Shown here: in pieces, positions 42,496 to 50,467 of the stretch
Layout of the letters: each line of letters opens with the position of its first letter
Numbering within the stretch: position 1 is the first letter of the stretch
Source of the DNA: an uncultured Clostridia bacterium
GTDB taxonomy: Bacteria; Bacillota; Clostridia; Christensenellales; Aristaeellaceae
Reading direction: 5' to 3'
Length of the DNA stretch: 59,445 nucleotides
Assembly: GCA_934670175.1 (NCBI GenBank)
Contig: CAKUOX010000010.1
Coordinates: 1 to 59,445 of the forward strand
Position numbers and translations under genes: made by a program
The notes under the pieces: generated by a model
What the model saw: only the letters and a program-made list of their open reading frames with translations
Databases searched by the model: none
Told to the model about the DNA's origin: nothing

Positions 42496-43980
42496 CTACG
42501 GCGCAGACTGTATCGGCAATTCAATTTCAAATGTAGTGCCCTTGCCCTCGGTGCTGACAGCGGTAATGCTGCCGCCGTGCAGCTGCACGATCTGCTTAAC
42601 GATGGAAAGCCCAAGTCCGGTGCCTCCGGTGGCGCGGGAGCGCGCCTTGTCCACGCGGTAGAAGCGGTCAAATATGTGGGGCAGATCCTCCGCAGGGATG
42701 CCGATGCCGGTATCGCTGATGCGAATGATCGCCTTTTTGCCCGCGCGCGTCAGGCTGGTCTCCACCTCGCCGCCGCGCGGCGTGTATTTAATGGCGTTGT
42801 CGATAACGTTGTAAACGACCTGCTGGAGCTTGAGCGCGTCGCCGCGGATCGAAATCTCCTCGCGCGCTTCCAGGTTGATTTCAATACCGTTTTCGCGCGC
42901 CAGCGGCAGCAGGCGCTTCACCTGCTCGTCCAGAAGCGCGTTCAGGCTGATCTCGGCAAGGTTGAGCTTCATGCCGCCGCTGTCGATGTTGACCAGCGTC
43001 AGCAGATCGGACACGATGCGGTTCAGCCGGTCGATCTCCTTATTTACGTCGCCAAGAAAATCCTTGGTCATCGCCGGATCCACCGGATCCTGATACAGCA
43101 GCGTTTCGATCAGGATCTTCATCGTGCTCAGCGGCGTTTTCAGCTCGTGCGAAGCGTTTGAAACGAACTGGCTTCGCGTAATATCCAGCGCCTCGATCTT
43201 CTCGGACATCGAGTTGAACGCGCGCGCCAGCTCCGAAAACTCATTGTTGCCGCGCACATTTACGCGAGCTGAAAGATCGCCGCCGGTCATTTTGCGAATG
43301 CCCTCGCTGAGCTCGCCGATGGGGCGCGTGAACGTGCGCATGACGCTCATGCTGACGATCAGCACCAGCGCCGCCACGATGATCAGCCACAGCAATACCT
43401 TCAGCTGGATGCCATGCAGGCTTTCGTATATTTCCTGCACGGCGGATACATACACCACAGCGCCCGCACGCTCGCCGCTGTAATTTACGGCATGCGCGTA
43501 CAGTCCGCTCATGGAATTGACGTTTTCATAGAAATTCAGCGCCGATTTTAACCAGAAATTGCCGCTGACGCCCGTATCATAGAAACCGTAATCGCTCACC
43601 GCGCCGCTAAGCACATTGCTGATCTCGCTGCTGAGAAAGCGCCGGCCGTTCATGGCGGAGGCGGTATCCAGCTGAACCACGCCGTTGTTATCCACGATGA
43701 GTACGCGGCCCGCATTCTCGCTTGCCGTGCTGTGCGAAATCTGGAGCAGCGTATCAACGTCAAGCGAGACCAGAGCTTCACCAAGCTGATCCGACAGCGT
43801 TTCGGCAATTCTCTGGTCGTCACGCACGCGCTGCGTAAAGAGATATTCGCCCACCAGCTGAACGAGCGAAACGGCTACGGCGGTGAAAGCCACCACCGTG
43901 ATCAGCAGGTAGGCAAATAGTATCTTCCAGCGTATGGAGCTGATATGCTTTTTAATCCTTGTCAGTAAAATAGTAGCCAA
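42496..43980 (-). CDS. Membrane sensor histidine kinase, WalK/PhoR-like
   Basis: 494 residues. Helix 1 at about 19-40 (ILFAYLLITVVAFTAVAVSL), an extracytoplasmic sensor region of about 150 residues, helix 2 at about 193-213 (VLLWLIIVAALVLIVSMSV), HAMP, then HisKA with phospho-His in NASHELKTPLSTM, and HATPase with N box VIDNAIKYTP, G1 SDTGIGIP and G2 GGTGLGLSIVKQ. It overlaps the regulator gene by 29 bases, so translation is coupled. The TTG start at 43980 is the best open choice although its ribosome site is too close. Probably monitors cell-wall state. Confidence 0.9.
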   Translation of the reverse strand: MATILLTRIKKHISSIRWKILFAYLLITVVAFTAVAVSLVQLVGEYLFTQRVRDDQRIAETLSDQLGEALVSLDVDTLLQISHSTASENAGRVLIVDNNGVVQLDTASAMNGRRFLSSEISNVLSGAVSDYGFYDTGVSGNFWLKSALNFYENVNSMSGLYAHAVNYSGERAGAVVYVSAVQEIYESLHGIQLKVLLWLIIVAALVLIVSMSVMRTFTRPIGELSEGIRKMTGGDLSARVNVRGNNEFSELARAFNSMSEKIEALDITRSQFVSNASHELKTPLSTMKILIETLLYQDPVDPAMTKDFLGDVNKEIDRLNRIVSDLLTLVNIDSGGMKLNLAEISLNALLDEQVKRLLPLARENGIEINLEAREEISIRGDALKLQQVVYNVIDNAIKYTPRGGEVETSLTRAGKKAIIRISDTGIGIPAEDLPHIFDRFYRVDKARSRATGGTGLGLSIVKQIVQLHGGSITAVSTEGKGTTFEIELPIQSAP

Positions 43981-44644
43981 CTCCCCACTTGGTGAAGATG
44001 TATTCCGGCTGGCTGGGAGTCTTTTCGATCTTCTCGCGCAGGCGGCGGATATGCACGTCTACGGTGCGCAGATCGCCCAGATAATCGTATTTCCAGATGG
44101 TTTCAAGCAGGCTTTCGCGCGAAAAAACCTTGCCGCGATTGGTCACGAAGAGCTGCAGCAGGTCAAACTCCTTCGCCGTAAGGTTCACCTCGCGGCCACC
44201 CACGGTTACGCTGCGGTTATTCATATTCAGCTGCATATCGCGCACGCTGATGATGCGCTGGCCGGATTCACGCTGCGTCATGGCGGTGCGGCGGAAAATG
44301 GTCTTGATGCGCGCCTTGACTTCCAGAATGTTGAAAGGCTTGGTCATATAATCGTCCGCACCGTACTCGAGGCCGAGGATCTTGTCCATATCGTCGCCCT
44401 TGGCGGTAAGCATGATGATCGGCACATTGCTGCGCTCGCGAATGCGCTGGCACACCTCTATGCCGTCCAGCTTGGGCAGCATCACGTCCAGCAGGATCAG
44501 ATCATACTGGCCGGAAAAAAACTTGGATACGGCTTCCTCGCCGTCCTGCGCAGAATCGGTCTCATAGCCGTCCTGCTCCAAAGAATATTTCAAACCCTTT
44601 ACGATCAGGGGCTCGTCGTCCACGATCAATATCTTTTTTGCCAC
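43952..44644 (-). CDS. OmpR/PhoB-type response regulator, WalR-like
   Basis: 230 residues. Receiver domain with acidic pair VDDEP, acceptor Asp in LILLDVMLPKLDG, Thr in IIMLTAKG and Lys in DYMTKPFN, all intact; then a winged-helix DNA-binding domain (NLTAKEFDLLQLFVTNRGKV, RTVDVHIRRLREKIEKTP, EYIFTKWGVGYYF). Together with the overlapping kinase and the GerMN gene it resembles the WalRK-YycHI arrangement. Likely targets include wall hydrolase genes; a carboxypeptidase gene lies divergently upstream. GGAGG precedes the ATG. Confidence 0.92.
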   Translation of the reverse strand: MAKKILIVDDEPLIVKGLKYSLEQDGYETDSAQDGEEAVSKFFSGQYDLILLDVMLPKLDGIEVCQRIRERSNVPIIMLTAKGDDMDKILGLEYGADDYMTKPFNILEVKARIKTIFRRTAMTQRESGQRIISVRDMQLNMNNRSVTVGGREVNLTAKEFDLLQLFVTNRGKVFSRESLLETIWKYDYLGDLRTVDVHIRRLREKIEKTPSQPEYIFTKWGVGYYFTDKD

Positions 44645-44787
44645 TTTGCGACCTCCAGAAACGTATTCGCCGATATAACCTTTATATAAACATTACAGGT
44701 TCATGATTTCGTCAACTTTATTATACACGACCGGGAACAGGATTGCAAGCTCCGACGTCAAATTGTTAGAAATTTCTGAGCGCCGCT

Positions 44788-44816
44788 GTACAAACCCCGC
44801 CCAAGATGCTATAATA
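44788..44816 (+). promoter_or_regulatory. Probable promoter of the carboxypeptidase gene
   Basis: TATAAT at 44811-44816 with a weak -35 (TGTACA, 44788-44793) at 17 bases, about 90 bases upstream of the start. A weak -35 fits need for an activator, perhaps the divergent WalR-like regulator (inference). Confidence 0.5.
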
Positions 44817-44903
44817 GAACTGTAATGCGACTTGATACACGGCTGTTCGCGGTGTTTTCTTCATAAGTTTATTGCAATATTTTTAACCGGAGGTTGCCAT
44901 ACC

Positions 44904-46337
44904 ATGCGCAGAAAGCTGACCGCGCTGCTTGTATTCCTGATTATTGCCCTGCTCGCGCCGAGCGCGCTGGCCGCGCCCCAAGATTACGATGCGGCAGCTC
45001 CGCAGTCGCTCACGGCGGATCAGCTCTATGCCGAAGCGGCGATCCTGATAGACGCCGATTCAGGCCATGTTTTTTTTGCCAAGAACGAGCATCAGCGCGT
45101 AAACCCGGCCAGCACCACCAAGATTCTTACGCTTCTGCTGGGGCTGGAGAGCGGCATCCCGCTCGATCAGCAAATCGCGATCCCGCAGGCTGCCTCCAGT
45201 GTGCCCAGCGACAGCACGCTAATTCCGGTGTTTCCCGGCGAAACGATGTCCTTCGGTGACCTGCTGCTGGGCTTCCACCTGGCCTCGGGCAATGACGGCG
45301 CGAACGCCGTAGCGGTGCTGGTTTCCGGCTCGGTAGACAGCTTTGTGGCGCTGATGAACAGCCGCGCATCTGAGATCGGCTGCACGGAAACGCATTTTGC
45401 CAATCCGCATGGCTATACCAACGAAAACCATTACACCACGGCCTACGATATGGCGCTGATCACGCGCGAGGCCATGAAAAACGAGCAGTTTCGCAGGATC
45501 GTCGGCACCACCAACGCCACGATCACCGTCAACGAGCGCGGCGAGCTGAAGCTGGCCTGCAAGCACTCGATCATGTTCTCCGGCTCCAGCTATTATTACG
45601 ACGGCTGCATCGGCGTCAAGAGCGGCACCACCAGCGCCGCCGGCAACTGCTATGTCGGCGCGGCGGAGCGCAACGGTGCGACGCTCATCAGCGCCGTGTT
45701 CAAATGTGCCGAGGATGAGCAGCGCTGGCTGGATACGGCGCATCTGTTCGACTATGGCTGGACGCGCTATCGCGCCTTCACGCTGGATCAGATGTACGCT
45801 GTGGCCGGTTCGCGCATCGCCAGCTTCGTCGTTTCCAACGCCAGCCAGGATGACCCCATGGGCGGACGGCTTGAGCTGGAGCTCGCGCAGATCAGCCAAT
45901 CCAACTATCTGCGCATGGTAGAAACGGACGATGACGATGCGATCACCGCCGCCGTGAACGACTTCATCGCGCATACGCGCGTGGAGGTAGTGCATGATCT
46001 GACCGCGCCGATCTCCAAGGGCGAAATCATCGGCAATTTCAGCTATTATGACACTGCCACCGGCAGCGAGGTCACAGCCAGGCTCGTGGCAAACCGCGAT
46101 GTGGCACAGCAGGAGGTCAAGGCGTCGCTTACGGATTATCTGCCGTTCCTGAAGCTGTTCGAAAACAAGCTGTTTGTCGCGCTGCTGATCGTGCTGCTGG
46201 TGCTGCTGGTGCTGATTATCATGCTGATCGCCAGCCGCAGAGCCGCGCGCCAGCGCAGGCGCAAACGCATCTACGAACAGCGCCGCAACGAATATCTGCG
46301 CCGCCGCGCCGCTTCATCCGGGCGAAAGAATAAATAA
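44904..46337 (+). CDS. D-alanyl-D-alanine carboxypeptidase (S11 family)
   Basis: 477 residues. A signal peptide (RRKLTALLVFLIIALLAPSALA) is cleaved near residue 24. Penicillin-binding motifs are SxxK as NPASTTKI, SxN as LASGNDGAN and KTG as VKSGTTSAAG. After a C-terminal beta-rich domain a membrane helix (ALLIVLLVLLVLIIMLIA) and a basic tail (RRAARQRRRKR) anchor it, which matches DacF/DacB-type enzymes. It trims the last D-Ala from pentapeptides in the wall. The ATG at 44904 follows CGGAGG; the frame runs open to 44832 without a ribosome site. A LytM protein gene follows. Confidence 0.92.
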   Translation: MRRKLTALLVFLIIALLAPSALAAPQDYDAAAPQSLTADQLYAEAAILIDADSGHVFFAKNEHQRVNPASTTKILTLLLGLESGIPLDQQIAIPQAASSVPSDSTLIPVFPGETMSFGDLLLGFHLASGNDGANAVAVLVSGSVDSFVALMNSRASEIGCTETHFANPHGYTNENHYTTAYDMALITREAMKNEQFRRIVGTTNATITVNERGELKLACKHSIMFSGSSYYYDGCIGVKSGTTSAAGNCYVGAAERNGATLISAVFKCAEDEQRWLDTAHLFDYGWTRYRAFTLDQMYAVAGSRIASFVVSNASQDDPMGGRLELELAQISQSNYLRMVETDDDDAITAAVNDFIAHTRVEVVHDLTAPISKGEIIGNFSYYDTATGSEVTARLVANRDVAQQEVKASLTDYLPFLKLFENKLFVALLIVLLVLLVLIIMLIASRRAARQRRRKRIYEQRRNEYLRRRAASSGRKNK

Positions 46338-46355
46338 AAATCGACGGATGTGAAT

Positions 46356-46401
46356 AAATCCCTCCAGACACACCGAGAATGCGTTGTAAAAGGAGGGATT
46401 T
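46356..46401 (+). promoter_or_regulatory. Hairpin masking the ribosome site of the LytM gene
   Basis: aaatccctcc (46356-46365) is perfectly complementary to ggagggattt (46392-46401), which contains the ribosome site (46391-46397) of the TTG start at 46405. The loop is 26 bases. If it folds, translation initiation would be blocked; what would open it is unknown. Confidence 0.6.
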
Positions 46402-46404
46402 GTT

Positions 46405-47025
46405 TTGCTGGATCATCTAAAGCGCGCGCCGCGCCGCATCGGCGGCTTCATCAGGAGAAATCGCGGAAGGATCGCCTATTACGCAGCGCTTGCGCTGGTG
46501 CTGTGCGCAATCGCACTGGCTGCGGAGCAGTACCGCAGTACTTCGGCAGATCGTTCGCAGACGGCGGCCGCACAGGGCGCTGCGGCGACACAGGCGCCGG
46601 AAGCGGAAGCCGTCGTCGAGCTTCCAGATGGTGCGCAGCTGCTGCGCGGCTTTGATTCGCAGCCGGTATGGAACACGGCGCTGGGCTTCTGGGAAATACA
46701 TCAGGCCTCGGATTATCGCCTTGAGAATAATCGCGTAGCGTGCGTCTATGCGGGCGTGGTTTCAGAGGTCGGCGCAAGCGGACGGCTGGGCGGCTTTGTG
46801 ACTGTGGACAGCGGCTGGCTGCGCATCGTGTACGCCTCCGTCACGCCGGATACAGATATTGTTCCGGGTCGACAGCTCGAGGCGGGCGAGTGCTTTGCCA
46901 CGGCGGACGCCTCGCTTCCCGCAGAGGAGGGGATGGGTGCGCATTTGCACATCGAGTGTCAGCTCAATGGTAATCTAAGCGATTTCGAGGCGCTGATCGG
47001 CAAAAATGAACACGCATATAATTGA
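46405..47025 (+). CDS. Membrane-anchored LytM/M23 protein, SpoIIQ-like
   Basis: 206 residues, starting with TTG eight bases after AGGAGGG. A basic cytoplasmic tip (RAPRRIGGFIRRNRGRIAYY) precedes one membrane helix (about 25-41) and an Ala/Gln-rich stalk. The M23 domain keeps the HxxxD (HQASDY) and HxH (GAHLHIECQLNG) zinc ligands, so it could be an active endopeptidase. Size and layout match SpoIIQ, the forespore partner of SpoIIIAH in Clostridia and Bacilli; the presence of spoIIP elsewhere in the window supports that reading. No SpoIIIA genes are near, so the name stays tentative. Confidence 0.72.
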   Translation: MLDHLKRAPRRIGGFIRRNRGRIAYYAALALVLCAIALAAEQYRSTSADRSQTAAAQGAAATQAPEAEAVVELPDGAQLLRGFDSQPVWNTALGFWEIHQASDYRLENNRVACVYAGVVSEVGASGRLGGFVTVDSGWLRIVYASVTPDTDIVPGRQLEAGECFATADASLPAEEGMGAHLHIECQLNGNLSDFEALIGKNEHAYN

Positions 47026-47049
47026 CGGAAAGCAATTTCATGGTATAAT
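47022..47049 (+). promoter_or_regulatory. Promoter of the downstream six-gene run
   Basis: TTGACG (47022-47027), 16-base spacer, TATAAT (47044-47049). The -35 overlaps the stop codon of the LytM gene. Confidence 0.78.
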
Positions 47050-47161
47050 GTTGAATGGATTCTAAAGGATCTGTCAGCCGGCCGGCGAAGGTTTGCAAGC
47101 CGCAGGCTGGCAGTCGCGATAAATGAGAAACCGGAGCTTGGACAGCGGAGGAAGAGTACGA

Positions 47162-47461
47162 ATGGCAAGGCTGTGGGTGCGTATCATCGAAAAACATCGC
47201 ATAGCGCGGCAGGCGACGGCGCCGTGCACGCCGTCCGGCGCGGTGGAAGCGCTGGCGGAGGTCTGCCATGATTTTGACATTCCCTGTCCGCTCTGGCTGC
47301 ACAAGCAGGAGCATGAATTCGAGGCCTTCCGGCACACGGCGTTTCTGCCGGAGCATTTTATGGAGGACGTGCCGTTCGACCGGCTCGAAATAGAGTATCT
47401 GGACGATACCGGCAAAAAGCGCAGGAGCAACGATCCGCGAAATCAGTTCGACGGCTTTTAG
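47162..47461 (+). CDS. Conserved-looking small protein, function unknown
   Basis: 99 residues, ATG after GGAGGAAGAG. Soluble, without signal or membrane helix. Recognisable only as a compact protein with several His and acidic residues (VCHDFDIPCPLWLHKQEHEF, HFMEDVPFDRLEIEYLDDTG). I do not recognise the family. It lies 15 bases before the PgsA-like gene and opens the transcript leading to nth and obgE. Confidence 0.6.
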   Translation: MARLWVRIIEKHRIARQATAPCTPSGAVEALAEVCHDFDIPCPLWLHKQEHEFEAFRHTAFLPEHFMEDVPFDRLEIEYLDDTGKKRRSNDPRNQFDGF

Positions 47462-47476
47462 GAGATACAAAACACT

Positions 47477-48034
47477 ATGAAGAAAAGGGATTGGCTCAAT
47501 CTGCCGAACGCGCTGACGACGATCCGCATACTGCTCGTGCCCGCGCTGCTGATCGTTTTTTTCAAGACACGGCAGCTGGGCACGCCTGTGCAGCTATGTC
47601 TGATACTGGCGGCGGGGCTCACGGATTGTCTGGATGGCTTTTTTGCGCGCAGGTGCGGTTGTGTGACAAATCTGGGCAAGGTGCTGGATCCAATCGCGGA
47701 TAAGCTGATGACGGCCGCGGTGGTGTTCTGCCTGGCGTGGATGGGCGTGATCGGCTGGTATGTGCTGGCGATTGTGACTGTAAAGGAAGCGTACATGGGC
47801 GTCGGCGCTGCGCTGTGCCTGAAGCATAAGATCGAGGTGGCCTCAGATATCTATGGCAAGATCGCTACGGTGATCTTCTATCCGGCGGTACTGCTGGCCT
47901 GGCCGTGGCATGGACAGCCCGCGCTTGTCGGAATCGGGCGCGTTCTGATGTACATATCGGTGGCGCTGTCGCTGCTGGCGGCGGTGCATTATACGCTGGA
48001 ATCGCTGAAAAGAAAGCGCGAGCTCGGCGCATAG
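47477..48034 (+). CDS. CDP-alcohol phosphatidyltransferase, PgsA-like
   Basis: 185 residues. The family motif D-x2-D-G-x2-A-R…G…D-x3-D is complete: DCLDGFFARRCGCVTNLG followed by KVLDPIADK (about 54-80). Five or six hydrophobic spans fit an integral membrane enzyme. N-terminal NLPNALTTIRILLVPALL is typical of phosphatidylglycerophosphate synthase, which joins CDP-diacylglycerol and glycerol-3-phosphate; cardiolipin-synthase-type substrates cannot be excluded. Twelve bases separate it from nth. Confidence 0.85.
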   Translation: MKKRDWLNLPNALTTIRILLVPALLIVFFKTRQLGTPVQLCLILAAGLTDCLDGFFARRCGCVTNLGKVLDPIADKLMTAAVVFCLAWMGVIGWYVLAIVTVKEAYMGVGAALCLKHKIEVASDIYGKIATVIFYPAVLLAWPWHGQPALVGIGRVLMYISVALSLLAAVHYTLESLKRKRELGA

Positions 48035-48046
48035 ACCTACAAAGGC

Positions 48047-48700
48047 ATGGGGGAATTACGATTGAGCGCGGATACAAAACGCTCGGCGGCCGTAATGGCG
48101 GCATTGGCAGAGCTCTATCCGGACGCGCGTCCGGAGCTTAATTTCACAAATCCATTTGAAACGCTGATCGCCACGATCCTGTCTGCACAATGTACGGACA
48201 AGCGCGTCAATCTGGTCACGGCGCGGCTTTTTCCAGTGTACCCGGATGCAAAGGCCATGGCTGCGCTCGAACCCGAGCAGCTGGAGCCGCTGATCCGTGA
48301 ATGCGGGCTGTATCACAGCAAGGCCAGGAACATCGTCGCCGCATGTCGGGCACTGGTTGAGCGCTACGACGGACAGGTGCCCGATGATCGCGAAAAACTG
48401 ATGGCTCTGCCGGGCGTAGGGCAGAAAACGGCCGGCGTCGTGCTGATGGCGGCGTTTGGCGATCCGCAGATTCCAGTAGATACGCACGTATTTCGCGTGA
48501 GTCGGCGCATCGGCTTGGCGGATGAAAATACGCCGCAGAAGGTAGAAAAGCAGCTTCAGGCCGTTATTCCGCGCGATATGTGGACATTTGCCCATCATCT
48601 GCTGATATGGCACGGCAGGCGCGTCTGTCATGCCCAAAAGCCAAATTGTGCGATTTGCCCGCTGGATAACGGGCTGTGCTACCACTGCGTAGATAAATAA
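48047..48700 (+). CDS. nth: Endonuclease III
   Basis: 217 residues. The helix-hairpin-helix LPGVGQKTAGVV carries the catalytic Lys, and the catalytic Asp is in IPVDTHVFRVSRRIG. A 4Fe-4S loop closes the protein (C-x6-C-x2-C-x5-C: CHAQKPNCAICPLDNGLC). It removes oxidised pyrimidines in base-excision repair. The ATG at 48047 is followed by a better-spaced TTG at 48062 (GGGGG about eight bases before), which may be the true start. obgE follows in 12 bases. Confidence 0.93.
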   Translation: MGELRLSADTKRSAAVMAALAELYPDARPELNFTNPFETLIATILSAQCTDKRVNLVTARLFPVYPDAKAMAALEPEQLEPLIRECGLYHSKARNIVAACRALVERYDGQVPDDREKLMALPGVGQKTAGVVLMAAFGDPQIPVDTHVFRVSRRIGLADENTPQKVEKQLQAVIPRDMWTFAHHLLIWHGRRVCHAQKPNCAICPLDNGLCYHCVDK

Positions 48701-48712
48701 GGAGAATAAAGC

Positions 48713-49987
48713 ATGGCGTTATTTGTTGATGTTGTCGATATTTCAGTCAAGGCGGGGGATGGCGGCAACGGCTGCGTATCCTTCCACCGCGAAAAATATG
48801 TAATGGCGGGCGGCCCGGACGGCGGCGACGGCGGGCGCGGCGGCGACGTGATTTTCAGCGCCACCAACCGCATGCACACGCTGATGGATTTCCGCTATCA
48901 CCGTAAGTTTGCCGCCGGAAACGGCGAAGACGGCGCGTCCAACCGCAAGAGCGGAAAAAACGGCGCGAACGTGGTCATTGAGGTGCCGCCGGGAACGGTA
49001 GTGCGCGATAAGAAGAGCGGCAAGGTGCTGCTGGATCTGTATGCTGCCGGGGTTGAAAAGGCGCTGTGCCGGGGTGGACGCGGCGGCTTTGGCAACCAGC
49101 ATTTCGCAACGCCCACGCGGCAGGCGCCGCAGTTCGCCAAGCCGGGCGAGCGCCGCGAAAGGATGGACGTGACGCTGGAGCTGAAATCCATCGCGGACGT
49201 GGGGCTGGTCGGCTTCCCAAACGTGGGCAAATCCACGATATTGTCCGTGGTCACGGCCGCACGCCCGAAGATCGCCAATTATCATTTCACGACGCTCCAG
49301 CCGAACCTCGGTATCGTCAAGCAGGATGGTTTCTCCTTCGTGCTGGCGGACATTCCCGGCCTCGTGGAGGGCGCGAGCGAGGGCGTTGGCCTCGGGCACG
49401 CATTCCTGCGCCATGTAGAACGCACGCGCATGCTGCTGCATGTGGTGGATATTTCGGGCTGCGAGGGACGCGATCCGCTCCAGGATTACGACGCCATTGA
49501 GCGCGAGCTCGAGAATTACGGCGATCTGAAGGATCGCCCGCGCATCGTGGTGGCCAACAAGATGGATCTGCCCGGCGCAGAGGAAAACCTCATGCGGCTG
49601 CACGAAAAGCTCGCCGGCAGCGACATCCAGATTTACGCCGTTTCAGCAGCGACGCACCAGAATTTTGAAGAGCTGATGCGCGCGACCGTCAAGCTGCTCA
49701 AGACCTGCCCCGAGGTGGAGCCCTTCGAAGAGGAAGAGCCGTTTGACTTCGATCTGGGTGCTGCCGAAAGCGGCTTTGAGATCAAGCGCAATGGCGATAC
49801 CTTCTACCTGACCGGCGCGTCCATCGACCATCTGGTCGCCTCGGTCAATTTCGGTAACGAGGATTCGATCAATTACTTCCACCGCACGCTGCGGCGGCTG
49901 GGCGTAATCGACGCGCTGCGCGCGCAGGGCGCTAATGAGGGCAGCACTGTCGTAATCGACGAAATGGAATTCGATTTTGTGGAATAA
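48713..49987 (+). CDS. obgE: Obg family GTPase
   Basis: 424 residues with three domains: the glycine-rich Obg fold at 1-158 (KAGDGGNGCVSFHREKYVM, GGPDGGDGGRGGDV), a G domain with P-loop GFPNVGKSTI, G3 DIPGL, G4 NKMD, and a C-terminal OCT domain (about 345-424) characteristic of Firmicutes and Actinobacteria. It takes part in ribosome assembly and stress signalling; in Bacillus it is needed for sporulation onset. A YhbY gene follows in 15 bases, a common pairing. Confidence 0.95.
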   Translation: MALFVDVVDISVKAGDGGNGCVSFHREKYVMAGGPDGGDGGRGGDVIFSATNRMHTLMDFRYHRKFAAGNGEDGASNRKSGKNGANVVIEVPPGTVVRDKKSGKVLLDLYAAGVEKALCRGGRGGFGNQHFATPTRQAPQFAKPGERRERMDVTLELKSIADVGLVGFPNVGKSTILSVVTAARPKIANYHFTTLQPNLGIVKQDGFSFVLADIPGLVEGASEGVGLGHAFLRHVERTRMLLHVVDISGCEGRDPLQDYDAIERELENYGDLKDRPRIVVANKMDLPGAEENLMRLHEKLAGSDIQIYAVSAATHQNFEELMRATVKLLKTCPEVEPFEEEEPFDFDLGAAESGFEIKRNGDTFYLTGASIDHLVASVNFGNEDSINYFHRTLRRLGVIDALRAQGANEGSTVVIDEMEFDFVE

Positions 49988-50002
49988 ACGGAGGATATTA
50001 CA

Positions 50003-50296
50003 ATGACGGCAAAACAGCGTGCGGCGCTCCGCGCAATGTGCAATACCATGGAACCCGTGCTCCAGATTGGCAAGGATGGCATCAGCGACCGGCTGGTCAA
50101 GCAGTGCTGGGATGCGCTGGAAGCGCGCGAGCTGATCAAGGTGACCGTGCTTCGAACCGCGCCCTATACCGCGAGAGAGGCCTGCGACGCGCTCTGTGAG
50201 CGCGTGCATGCGGAGCCGGTGCAGGTCATCGGCAGCAAATTCAGCATCTATCGCCAGGCGCGCAAGGATTCCAAGCTCCGCCTGGAGGATCTGTAA
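50003..50296 (+). CDS. yhbY: YhbY-type CRM-domain RNA-binding protein
   Basis: 97 residues, a single CRM domain with the GxxG loop in VLQIGKDGISDRLVKQCW and the closing VIGSKFSIYRQARKD. YhbY binds the precursor of the large ribosomal subunit. It is the last gene of the rightward unit that includes obgE, and a strong bidirectional terminator follows. Confidence 0.9.
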   Translation: MTAKQRAALRAMCNTMEPVLQIGKDGISDRLVKQCWDALEARELIKVTVLRTAPYTAREACDALCERVHAEPVQVIGSKFSIYRQARKDSKLRLEDL

Positions 50297-50377
50297 TCAC
50301 AGCCGGCGCAAAAAAGCCGAATGCGATTGGGAGCAATACGGCTCATCTGACCGTTTCGACTCGCACTCTTGCTACAA

Positions 50378-50415
50378 AGAACACCCCGAAGGTTCGATGA
50401 CCTTCGGGGTGTTCT
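50378..50415. terminator. Bidirectional terminator between yhbY and aspS
   Basis: A perfect 15-bp stem (50378-50392 with 50401-50415) with an 8-base loop between convergent genes. Confidence 0.9.
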
Positions 50416-50467
50416 CTATAAAGTACAGAAATTAGCAAAATATGCCGGCGTTCCTTGTTCTGATGCC

